Shown piece by piece: positions 16,912-24,091 of a DNA stretch of 62,015 nucleotides. The position numbers and the translations under genes were made by a program. The notes under the pieces were generated by a model, which was given only the letters and a program-made list of their open reading frames with translations, did no database searches and was not told the origin of the DNA. This DNA comes from an uncultured Bacilli bacterium (lineage in GTDB: Bacteria; Bacillota_I; Bacilli_A; ML615J-28; CAG-313), in assembly GCA_934098295.1 (NCBI GenBank), contig CAKONV010000011.1:1-62015 (forward strand). The letters are read 5' to 3'. How positions within the stretch are numbered: the first letter of the stretch is position 1; each line of letters starts with the position of its first letter.

Positions 16912-18378
16912 CTACTTAGTATAATTAGGAGCTTCTTTGGTTATTTCAATATCGTGAGGATGACTTTCTTTTAAGCCAGCATTAGTTATTCTAATGAATT
17001 CACAAGTATCTTGTAAAGTTGGAATATCTTTTGCACCGCAATAACCCATTCCCGACTTAATACCTCCACATAATTGATAAATAGTATCAGCAACTTCACC
17101 TTTATAAGCTACGCGTCCTTCAATTCCTTCAGGTACTAATTTTTTAGTTTCATTGACATTTTCTTGGAAATATCGATCAGCAGAACCACGTTTCATAGCT
17201 GCTAAGCTTCCCATACCAACATACACCTTAAACTTTCGACCTTGATAAATTATTTCTTCACCAGGAGCTTCTTTACAACCAGCTAAAATTGATCCTAACA
17301 TAACCGTATCAGCACCAGCTGCTAATGCTTTTACAATATCACCTGAAAGTTTGATTCCACCATCGGCAATTACCGGAATATTATACTCTTTAGCGACTTG
17401 GTATACATCATTAACAGCCGTAATTTGAGGAACGCCAACACCAGCAACTACTCGAGTTGTGCAAATACTACCAGGGCCAATTCCAACTTTCAAAGCATTA
17501 ACACCTGCATCAATTAAGTCTTTAGCTGCGTCTTTGGTAACAATATTACCAGCAATTAATTCAATATTTGGATATTTTTCTTTAATAGCTTTAACTAAGT
17601 TAATAACATTCTTAGAATGACCATGAGCTGAATCTATACTAATTACATCAACGCCTTTAGAAATTAACGCATCTACTCTTTCCATGGCATTATGAGCAAC
17701 TCCCACAGCTGCACCAACTCTTAGTCTACCATTTTTATCCTTGCAGGCATGTGGATAGTTAATTACATTATCTATATCTTTTGAAGTGATTAATCCTTTT
17801 AAGAAACCATTTTCGTCAACAATCGGTAGTTTTTCAATTCTATTCTTCCACAAAATGGTTTTGGCTTCATTTAGAGTAGTGTTTTCTTTAGCTGTTATTA
17901 AATTTTCTTTTGTCATAATATCAACAACATTAGCACTATGATCTTCAATATATTTTAAATCACGATTTGTGATTATTCCTAATAATTTATGATTTTCATC
18001 AACTACAGGAAGACCACTAATTTTATACTTGCTTAAAATTGCTTCAGCATCTTTTACTTTAGCGTTAACGTTTAAGGTAATAGGATCAGAAATCATACCT
18101 GACTCGCTTCTTTTTACAACATCAACCATTGTTGCTTGTTCTTCAATTGTCATATTTTTATGAATAAAACCAATTCCTCCAGCTCTAGCCATAGCAATTG
18201 CCATTGCTGATGTCGTAACCGTGTCCATTGCAGCCGAAAGAATTGGTATATTTAAATCAATATGTTCTGTTAATCGTGTTTTCAAACAAACTTCATTTGG
18301 AACAACATCTGATTTATGGGGAACTAATAATACATCATCAAATGTTAATCCTTCACGTACATTTCCATTAAAACTCAT
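16912..18378 (-). CDS. guaB: IMP dehydrogenase
   Basis: A 488-residue enzyme that oxidises IMP to XMP. LTFDDVLLVP opens the TIM barrel, two CBS domains interrupt it at roughly 95-205, and the active-site loop GPGSICTTRVVAGVGVPQ carries the catalytic Cys. The flap motif and GGIKSGMGYCGA are intact. Own promoter, with a palindrome upstream that may be an operator; no purine riboswitch was recognised in the short leader. Confidence 0.97.
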   Translation of the reverse strand: MSFNGNVREGLTFDDVLLVPHKSDVVPNEVCLKTRLTEHIDLNIPILSAAMDTVTTSAMAIAMARAGGIGFIHKNMTIEEQATMVDVVKRSESGMISDPITLNVNAKVKDAEAILSKYKISGLPVVDENHKLLGIITNRDLKYIEDHSANVVDIMTKENLITAKENTTLNEAKTILWKNRIEKLPIVDENGFLKGLITSKDIDNVINYPHACKDKNGRLRVGAAVGVAHNAMERVDALISKGVDVISIDSAHGHSKNVINLVKAIKEKYPNIELIAGNIVTKDAAKDLIDAGVNALKVGIGPGSICTTRVVAGVGVPQITAVNDVYQVAKEYNIPVIADGGIKLSGDIVKALAAGADTVMLGSILAGCKEAPGEEIIYQGRKFKVYVGMGSLAAMKRGSADRYFQENVNETKKLVPEGIEGRVAYKGEVADTIYQLCGGIKSGMGYCGAKDIPTLQDTCEFIRITNAGLKESHPHDIEITKEAPNYTK

Positions 18379-18409
18379 AAATTATTTTTCTCCTTCATAG
18401 CTTTTTGGT

Positions 18410-18438
18410 ATTATACACTTTTTAATTTTTTTTGGGAA
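18410..18438 (-). promoter_or_regulatory. Promoter of guaB-guaA
   Basis: On the minus strand -10 TATAAT (18410-18415); the hexamer 17 bases upstream is TTCCCA (18433-18438), a poor -35, which would fit an activated promoter. Confidence 0.55.
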
Positions 18439-18440
18439 AT

Positions 18441-18462
18441 AAAATGATTATGTAATCATTTT
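18441..18462. promoter_or_regulatory. Palindrome upstream of the guaB promoter, possible operator
   Basis: A perfect inverted repeat AAAATGATTA-TG-TAATCATTTT lies immediately upstream of the guaB -35 region. It has no T-run placing it as a terminator, and the clpB terminator is separate (18467-18510). Position and symmetry suggest a binding site for a dimeric regulator. Confidence 0.5.
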
Positions 18463-18466
18463 CAAT

Positions 18467-18510
18467 GAAAAAAAGTCTTGTTAGATTTGATTAAAATCCT
18501 AACAAGACTT
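18467..18510 (-). terminator. Terminator of clpB
   Basis: Stem AAGTCTTGTTAG/CTAACAAGACTT (18473-18484 and 18499-18510), followed on the minus strand by TTTTTTTC. Confidence 0.85.
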
Positions 18511-18515
18511 AAATT

Positions 18516-20633
18516 TTAGTTACTTTTAATTACTACAAGTTTACCGTCTTTATAATCAACTAGATAATTAACATATGGAGAAATTTCATTAGCTATTATA
18601 CGCTTAGCAATTTCTGTTTCCACATTTTTTTGAATAAATCTCTTAATAGGACGAGCACCAAACGTAGTATTATAACTATTATCAATAATATATTTTTTCA
18701 AATCATTAGAAAAGTTAACTTTAATGTTATTACCTTCAAGTCTAGCCTTTAATTCATTCAACATCTTGTCAACAATCTTAATTTGAACATCTTTAGATAA
18801 TGGTTTAAACATAACAATCTCATCAATACGATTGATAAATTCTGGTTTAAAGTTTTGATGTACTAATTCCATAACTTTTTCTTTCGCATCACTATCATTG
18901 TTAAGCAAATATTCACTACCTAAGTTTGAAGTCATAATTATAATAGTGTTTTTAAAATCAACGGTTCTTCCTTGTGAATCTGTCAATCTTCCATCATCAA
19001 GTAATTGTAATAAAACATTGAAAACATCACGATGAGCTTTTTCAATTTCATCAAACAAGACAATAGAATATGGTTTTCTTCTAACGGCTTCGGTTAATTG
19101 TCCACCTTCATCATAACCTACATATCCTGGAGGGGCTCCAATCAAACGAGCGACGCTATGTGGTTCCATATATTCACTCATGTCGATACGTACAATGTGA
19201 TTATCACTATCAAATAATGCCTCGGCTAAGGCTTTACAAACTTCAGTCTTACCAACACCAGTAGGACCTAAGAATAGGAAAGATCCGATTGGACGATTTT
19301 GGTCTTGAATACCAGCTCTTTGACGAATTATAGCATCACTAACTAGTTCCAATGCCTCATCTTGACCAATTACACGTTTTGCTAATGTATCCTTCAATGT
19401 CAATAACTTTTCACGATCACCCTTAACAAGTTTTGACACTGGAATGTTGGTAGATTTAGAAACAATATTTGCAATATCTTCTTCTGTAACTACTTCGGAA
19501 ATCATACGATCTTCTGTATGTTCTTGGAAAGATGCAATTTCTTTTTCTAAATTAGGAATTATACTATATTGCAATTCGGCAGCTTTATTATAATCACCAG
19601 CAAGTGAAGCATTTTCAAAATCAACTTTGGCTTTTTCCAATTTTTCTTGTTTTTGTTTTAATGCTTCCAGCTCTTTCTTTTCTTTTTGCCATTGCTTTTC
19701 TAGTTTTGCTTCCTCTTCATATTTTTCGTTTAATTCCATTGTAATCTTATTTAGACGATCTTTACTAACAACATCAACTTCATTCTTTAGGGAAGCTTTT
19801 TCAATTTCAAGTTGCATAATATGACGTTTTAAAGTATCTAGTTCTTGAGGACTAGAATCCATTTCTGTACGTATTGAAGCGCAAGCTTCATCTATCAAAT
19901 CTATTGCTTTATCTGGTAAAAAACGATCTGTTATATACCTATTAGACAATACGGCACTAGCTACAATAGCATTATCGCTAATATGAACACCATGATGGGC
20001 TTCAAAACGAGCTTTTAAACCTCTTAAGATACTAATTGTATCTTCAACTGTTGGTTCTTCAATTAAAACTTTTTGGAAACGACGTTCAAGGGCACTATCT
20101 TTTTCAATATATTTACGATATTCGTTTAAAGTTGTTGCACCAATACAATGTAATTCACCACGAGCAAGCATTGGTTTTAACATGTTACCAGCATCAAGTG
20201 CACCTTCTGCTGCACCAGCACCTACAATTAAATGAATCTCATCAATAAACAAAATAATTTGTCCATTACTGTCCTTAATTTTGTTTAAAACAGCTTTTAA
20301 TCTTTCCTCAAATTCACCACGATATTTTGCACCAGCAACTAGTGCTCCCATATCAAGTTCATAAACATGACAATTTTTTAAACTTGTTGGAACATCTTCC
20401 TTTACAATACGGGCTGCAAGTCCTTCAATAATTGCTGTTTTACCAACACCTGGTGCACCAATTAAAATAGGATTGTTTTTAGTTTTACGTGCTAAAATTT
20501 TTATAATTCTTAAAATTTCTTCTTCCCTACCAATGACGGGATCAACTTTACCTTGACGAACGGCATCCGTAACATCTCGGCCAAATTTTTCAAGAATTTT
20601 TTCATCTTTACTATAATCTTGCATTTCTTCCAT
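18516..20633 (-). CDS. clpB: Chaperone ClpB lacking the N-terminal domain
   Basis: A 705-residue AAA+ disaggregase. The product begins directly before the first ATPase domain (GREEEILRII, Walker A GAPGVGKT at 59-66). A coiled-coil middle domain at about 260-395 identifies ClpB rather than ClpC/ClpE, and the second ATPase domain has GPTGVGKTEVCK and the sensor-2 FGARPIKR region. Usual ClpB is near 860 residues; the missing part is the Clp_N substrate-entry domain. Mycoplasma ClpB is likewise shortened. ATG at 20633 with GGAGGT upstream. Controlled by two CIRCE-like operators. Confidence 0.93.
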   Translation of the reverse strand: MEEMQDYSKDEKILEKFGRDVTDAVRQGKVDPVIGREEEILRIIKILARKTKNNPILIGAPGVGKTAIIEGLAARIVKEDVPTSLKNCHVYELDMGALVAGAKYRGEFEERLKAVLNKIKDSNGQIILFIDEIHLIVGAGAAEGALDAGNMLKPMLARGELHCIGATTLNEYRKYIEKDSALERRFQKVLIEEPTVEDTISILRGLKARFEAHHGVHISDNAIVASAVLSNRYITDRFLPDKAIDLIDEACASIRTEMDSSPQELDTLKRHIMQLEIEKASLKNEVDVVSKDRLNKITMELNEKYEEEAKLEKQWQKEKKELEALKQKQEKLEKAKVDFENASLAGDYNKAAELQYSIIPNLEKEIASFQEHTEDRMISEVVTEEDIANIVSKSTNIPVSKLVKGDREKLLTLKDTLAKRVIGQDEALELVSDAIIRQRAGIQDQNRPIGSFLFLGPTGVGKTEVCKALAEALFDSDNHIVRIDMSEYMEPHSVARLIGAPPGYVGYDEGGQLTEAVRRKPYSIVLFDEIEKAHRDVFNVLLQLLDDGRLTDSQGRTVDFKNTIIIMTSNLGSEYLLNNDSDAKEKVMELVHQNFKPEFINRIDEIVMFKPLSKDVQIKIVDKMLNELKARLEGNNIKVNFSNDLKKYIIDNSYNTTFGARPIKRFIQKNVETEIAKRIIANEISPYVNYLVDYKDGKLVVIKSN

Positions 20634-20660
20634 AATAGAATACCTCCATCTTTTATTATT

Positions 20661-20684
20661 AAGTGATTAGCACTCTAATCACTT
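20661..20684. repeat. Perfect 10-bp inverted repeat in the clpB leader
   Basis: AAGTGATTAG (20661-20670) and CTAATCACTT (20675-20684) flank a four-base loop. It overlaps the proximal CIRCE and would form a stable hairpin in the 5' untranslated RNA about 30 bases before the start codon. Confidence 0.7.
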
Positions 20685-20693
20685 GACTGCTAA
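20667..20693. promoter_or_regulatory. CIRCE operator, proximal copy
   Basis: TTAGCACTC-N9-GACTGCTAA against the consensus TTAGCACTC-N9-GAGTGCTAA: one mismatch. It lies just downstream of the clpB -10, where HrcA would block transcription. Confidence 0.85.
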
Positions 20694-20694
20694 T

Positions 20695-20723
20695 ATTATA
20701 TCACAAAAAATTAGCACTGTCAA
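20695..20723 (-). promoter_or_regulatory. Strong sigma-A promoter of clpB
   Basis: Consensus match on the minus strand: -35 TTGACA (20718-20723), 17-base spacer, -10 TATAAT (20695-20700). Each hexamer is perfect, as expected for a promoter held in check by a repressor. Confidence 0.9.
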
Positions 20724-20743
20724 GAGGTAAGTGCTAATTTTTT
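20705..20743 (-). terminator. Terminator of the C39-peptidase gene, built on the distal CIRCE
   Basis: The CIRCE arms extend with A/T to a 14-bp stem (20705-20718 with 20730-20743), followed on the minus strand by T residues of the stem end and preceded by A-runs, a terminator shape in either direction. It lies just after the stop at 20752. Confidence 0.6.
20711..20737. promoter_or_regulatory. CIRCE operator, distal copy overlapping the -35
   Basis: TTAGCACTG-N9-AAGTGCTAA: one mismatch in each arm relative to CIRCE. The -35 hexamer TTGACA starts in one arm and runs into the spacer. Confidence 0.75.
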
Positions 20744-20751
20744 TATTTTTT

Positions 20752-23415
20752 TTATTTATTTTTTCTTAAGTACAAGAAAAGCATACCAATCGATGCTAAG
20801 TTTAACAAACTTAAAATGCTCAAATTATTCTTTTTACAACCGCTTTTTTTGTAATTACATCTTGTACAAACATTTCCAACAAAATTATGACCAAGTTTAG
20901 AAATAGTTTTTCTCTCAACTATTACAGCACCACAATCTTTACAATGAGATCCCTCTGTTAAACCATCCTCTAAGCAAGTAGGTTCTATTTTTTCATCTAT
21001 AACGATGTTCTTATGATTGCAAATGGAATCATCTTTCGCCCCACAAATACAAAGATGGGTAACTTCATCGTATTTGTGAGCAACAATTTTTGATTCATAT
21101 CCGCATTCACAAACTTGATAATGACCTTCCTTTGTAATCTCATATCCATTAAACTTATGCCTATTAACATCTTTTCGGTATCCACAAACACATTCTAAAT
21201 AGTGGTTAATGCTATTAAATTGCCATGAACCGAATTCGTGATTTTCACGACCATAAGTTTGAAAGCAAGTATCACAAGTAAAAAAGTGTCCTTCATCATC
21301 ATAGTAATATTCACTTTCTGTATGCCCAAATGGTTTTAAAACTTCGTTTTTCAAATAATGGTTACAATAAATGCAATAGGAATAATCATGGCCTTCATTT
21401 GTGCAAGTTGGTGCTAAATAATCCGAATATATTACGTGATTACTATCAACATAAATTGCATTTTCTTCATAAATACCAATTAAAGAGGCATGAATATCGA
21501 TATCTTTAGTCTTATAAAATGGTGAAGCAATATCTTTATTGTATAATTCCACACTATCTATGGTTAATGACTGAACAGAATCAGTTACTAAATAAAGAGG
21601 ACCACAATAATTAACATCTTTTAAATCAAGTGCAAAAGCATAAGAATCATAATTTTCCTGATACCTTGAAGCAATCAAACCATAAAACCTATTTTTATTA
21701 GATGTATTAATTTTAGCACTGTTGTTTTTCAAAACAATGTTAAAATTATTTGGCATTTTATCTTTAAATTTAATATTTAAAACACTAATACCATTTAAAT
21801 CATAGTTTCCTAAAAACAATGAATTTTGTTCATCAAATAGTGAAGTTTTAGGCTTAATTGTAATTAATTTCTCATAATCAGCATCGTCTAATTCATAATT
21901 TTCTTTAATTAAATCAATATCATCATTATATGTAAAAACAATTTTCTCAATCACATAAAGCTGTGATTCTTGATTATAGGCATTAACAAACAATTCACCA
22001 CTATAATTAACATTAGATAAATCTAATTCAGCTTTTCTAAACGTACTCCATCCACTAGAAGTACCATCTGTCATTTTAGCTGAAGCAACAGCATAGTTTG
22101 CAAATGGTGTTCCCGTGTAACCAAACGGAATTTGATAAGGTATTAAACCGATTAATGATTCAGTACCATCTAAACTTGCTTTATAAGATTGATCAGTAGA
22201 ATAATATATTTCAGCCTTTTTGAATTTTGTCAAATCAAAATCGCCAATTGATATTATAGCATTATAATTACCAGTAAATAAATACTTATTATAGCCAGCA
22301 AATCCTAAAACAACATTATCTTGTTTATTACACATGTCCATAGTTACAGTATATGTTTTTTCATCTGTGTTTATAAAGTCATGGTCAGTAACATATAATT
22401 TAATATTAGCAACGCTTGATAAGCCATTATCTAAAGTATCGGCATAAACATTAATATAATGAGTACCTACCTCCAAACCGCTAACATCAATTGATCCTTT
22501 AAATCCCGTAAAATCTAGTGAACACAAAGGGTAGTTAGTTAAATCGATATCACTTCTTTTGTAACAAGATAGTGGTAACGGGTTGGAAAAATCATAGTCC
22601 AATACATAATGATATCCTTTTATGCCTCTAGTATCAGTTGCATAGCCACTAATTAATTGATAATTATTAACATTCTTATTAATTGTAAAGGAAGCTTCAG
22701 CTTTTCCATTAGAGCCTTTTTTGTTCTCTCCATCTAAATAACTATAACCATCAGCAGTCTTAGTTAATAAACAAAACCATTTAATGTCCATGTAAAAGTT
22801 ACCTTCATTAGTACTTTCATTATATGTAAGTTCACTACTAGATAACCAAGTGGCAAATGGATAAGTGTGACGTCTATTGACATTAGCAGCAGAATCGTAA
22901 ACTAAATAAGTATCATCAGTTGCATCATAGCCACAAAGAGCAATAAAGTGTCCATAAACAAGGCATATAGCAACTCCTCCCGATAGTAAATGTTCTTTTA
23001 GCTCTTTTCTTGATACTCCTCCTTCAACACTAGGAGTCGTAACTTCGAATCCATATTTTTCTTCAAATGGATCTAAATTACAATAAAGAACATATCGAGC
23101 CGTACCACCACCAATAGTTCCATTATAAGCATCTATTGAATATGCATAATCAGCTAATTCTTTAGGATTAATAAAATTTCCCGTTAAATAATTGACAGCA
23201 TTAACGGTAGACAAAATACCACAGGCATTATCGCCCATAGTTTCGCCACCATGTTTAAACGATCTCCATCTAATATCAGCTTGTTGGTAACATGGGGGAT
23301 AATTTTCTTTATCTTCTTTTACGGTGTAGGCATCTAAGTTTGATGTCTTTATTGTCAAAATGAAGATAAAAACTAACAATAAACTAAACAAAAGCCTTTT
23401 AATAATAGTATTCAT
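20752..23415 (-). CDS. Large secreted or wall-linked C39-like peptidase with Cys-rich repeats
   Basis: An 887-residue exported protein. A signal peptide covers 1-29. Residues 40-200 form a C39-like cysteine peptidase with Cys65 (GDNACGILS), His156 (YGHFIALCGYD) and Asp174 (YDSAAN). The centre (about 230-660) is beta-rich and contains a Bsp-like repeat (YATDTRGIKGYHYVLDYD). From about 680 to 860 there are repeated Cys-pair modules (CxxC, CxCG, each near GH or H-rich text) resembling the Cys/His repeats of Clostridia surface proteins. The end has a short hydrophobic helix and basic tail (SILSLLNLASIGMLFLYL, RKNK), a likely membrane anchor without LPXTG. Substrate unknown. Cotranscribed with the upstream CYTH gene. 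Confidence 0.75.
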   Translation of the reverse strand: MNTIIKRLLFSLLLVFIFILTIKTSNLDAYTVKEDKENYPPCYQQADIRWRSFKHGGETMGDNACGILSTVNAVNYLTGNFINPKELADYAYSIDAYNGTIGGGTARYVLYCNLDPFEEKYGFEVTTPSVEGGVSRKELKEHLLSGGVAICLVYGHFIALCGYDATDDTYLVYDSAANVNRRHTYPFATWLSSSELTYNESTNEGNFYMDIKWFCLLTKTADGYSYLDGENKKGSNGKAEASFTINKNVNNYQLISGYATDTRGIKGYHYVLDYDFSNPLPLSCYKRSDIDLTNYPLCSLDFTGFKGSIDVSGLEVGTHYINVYADTLDNGLSSVANIKLYVTDHDFINTDEKTYTVTMDMCNKQDNVVLGFAGYNKYLFTGNYNAIISIGDFDLTKFKKAEIYYSTDQSYKASLDGTESLIGLIPYQIPFGYTGTPFANYAVASAKMTDGTSSGWSTFRKAELDLSNVNYSGELFVNAYNQESQLYVIEKIVFTYNDDIDLIKENYELDDADYEKLITIKPKTSLFDEQNSLFLGNYDLNGISVLNIKFKDKMPNNFNIVLKNNSAKINTSNKNRFYGLIASRYQENYDSYAFALDLKDVNYCGPLYLVTDSVQSLTIDSVELYNKDIASPFYKTKDIDIHASLIGIYEENAIYVDSNHVIYSDYLAPTCTNEGHDYSYCIYCNHYLKNEVLKPFGHTESEYYYDDEGHFFTCDTCFQTYGRENHEFGSWQFNSINHYLECVCGYRKDVNRHKFNGYEITKEGHYQVCECGYESKIVAHKYDEVTHLCICGAKDDSICNHKNIVIDEKIEPTCLEDGLTEGSHCKDCGAVIVERKTISKLGHNFVGNVCTRCNYKKSGCKKNNLSILSLLNLASIGMLFLYLRKNK

Positions 23416-23420
23416 ATTCT

Positions 23421-23960
23421 TTATCCTTTCATTTTTCTATTTAATAAATTACTGTTTTTGTAACTTGGATCAAAAGTAACATCTTTATATTTTAATTTAA
23501 AATATTTATCAAGAATCATTTCTATAGTTCTTTTATTATTTTCCATATCACTCTTAAATTCTATTTCTACGGTAAAAAGATTATACCCTAAGTTCAAATA
23601 TTCATCAAATTCAAAATTATATTCATCGTATTTTATAATATAACGATTTTTTACAATTGTACTAATAATTGGTTGTTTTAAGATTTTGTTTTTCATTTTA
23701 TCATCAATTTCAACTTCATATTCTTTTCTAGAAAGTAGTCCTTTACTTTTTAAAGTTAAATAATTATGTTTAATAGATAGATGCTCAACTAATCTTAGCC
23801 TAAATGTTGTTATCGTTGATAAATCGTTAATTTTAAAAATGTTCATTAAATCATTTTCCAAATTACGCGGATCAAAATAATATTGTATTATTTGATATGG
23901 TTCATTAAGATTACATGGTAATTCATTGATAACATATTTTAATTCATTTTCAATATTCAT
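23421..23960 (-). CDS. CYTH-domain (triphosphate tunnel) protein
   Basis: A 179-residue single-domain protein. The CYTH signature ExExK is present at the start (E4-N-E6-L-K8), followed by alternating basic and acidic strands: TFRLRLV, YLTLKSKG, RKEYEVEID, KNRYIIKYDEYNFEFDEY and FTVEIEFKS. Family members hydrolyse triphosphates or cyclise ATP; small Bacillota members are usually inorganic or thiamine triphosphatases. The ATG at 23960 has AGGA upstream and starts the domain exactly; a start at 23981 adds seven residues. Five bases separate it from the C39-peptidase gene. Confidence 0.8.
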   Translation of the reverse strand: MNIENELKYVINELPCNLNEPYQIIQYYFDPRNLENDLMNIFKINDLSTITTFRLRLVEHLSIKHNYLTLKSKGLLSRKEYEVEIDDKMKNKILKQPIISTIVKNRYIIKYDEYNFEFDEYLNLGYNLFTVEIEFKSDMENNKRTIEMILDKYFKLKYKDVTFDPSYKNSNLLNRKMKG

Positions 23961-23993
23961 ATAAATAAATCCTCGAAACAATTATACCACACT

Positions 23994-24030
23994 TTCCTTT
24001 AAAATTGTTTAAAAAGCCATTTTAAAGGAA
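23994..24030. repeat. 12-bp inverted repeat at the CYTH-gene promoter
   Basis: TTCCTTTAAAAT (23994-24005) and ATTTTAAAGGAA (24019-24030) form a perfect 12-bp stem with a 13-base loop. On the minus strand it ends nine bases before an extended -10 TGGTATAAT (TATAAT at 23983-23988), so it covers the -35 region. There is no T-run, which argues for an operator or RNA structure over a terminator. Confidence 0.55.
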
Positions 24031-24065
24031 GCGAAATATTTTTTATTGGTATTTATCAATTTCGT

Positions 24066-24091
24066 TTTCTAATAAACGCGTTTATTAGAAA
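24066..24091. repeat. 26-bp perfect palindrome at the end of the helicase gene
   Basis: TTTCTAATAAACG followed by its exact complement CGTTTATTAGAAA, centred on ACGCGT, overlaps the helicase stop codon. On the minus strand no T-run follows, so a standard intrinsic terminator is not evident. Confidence 0.7.
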
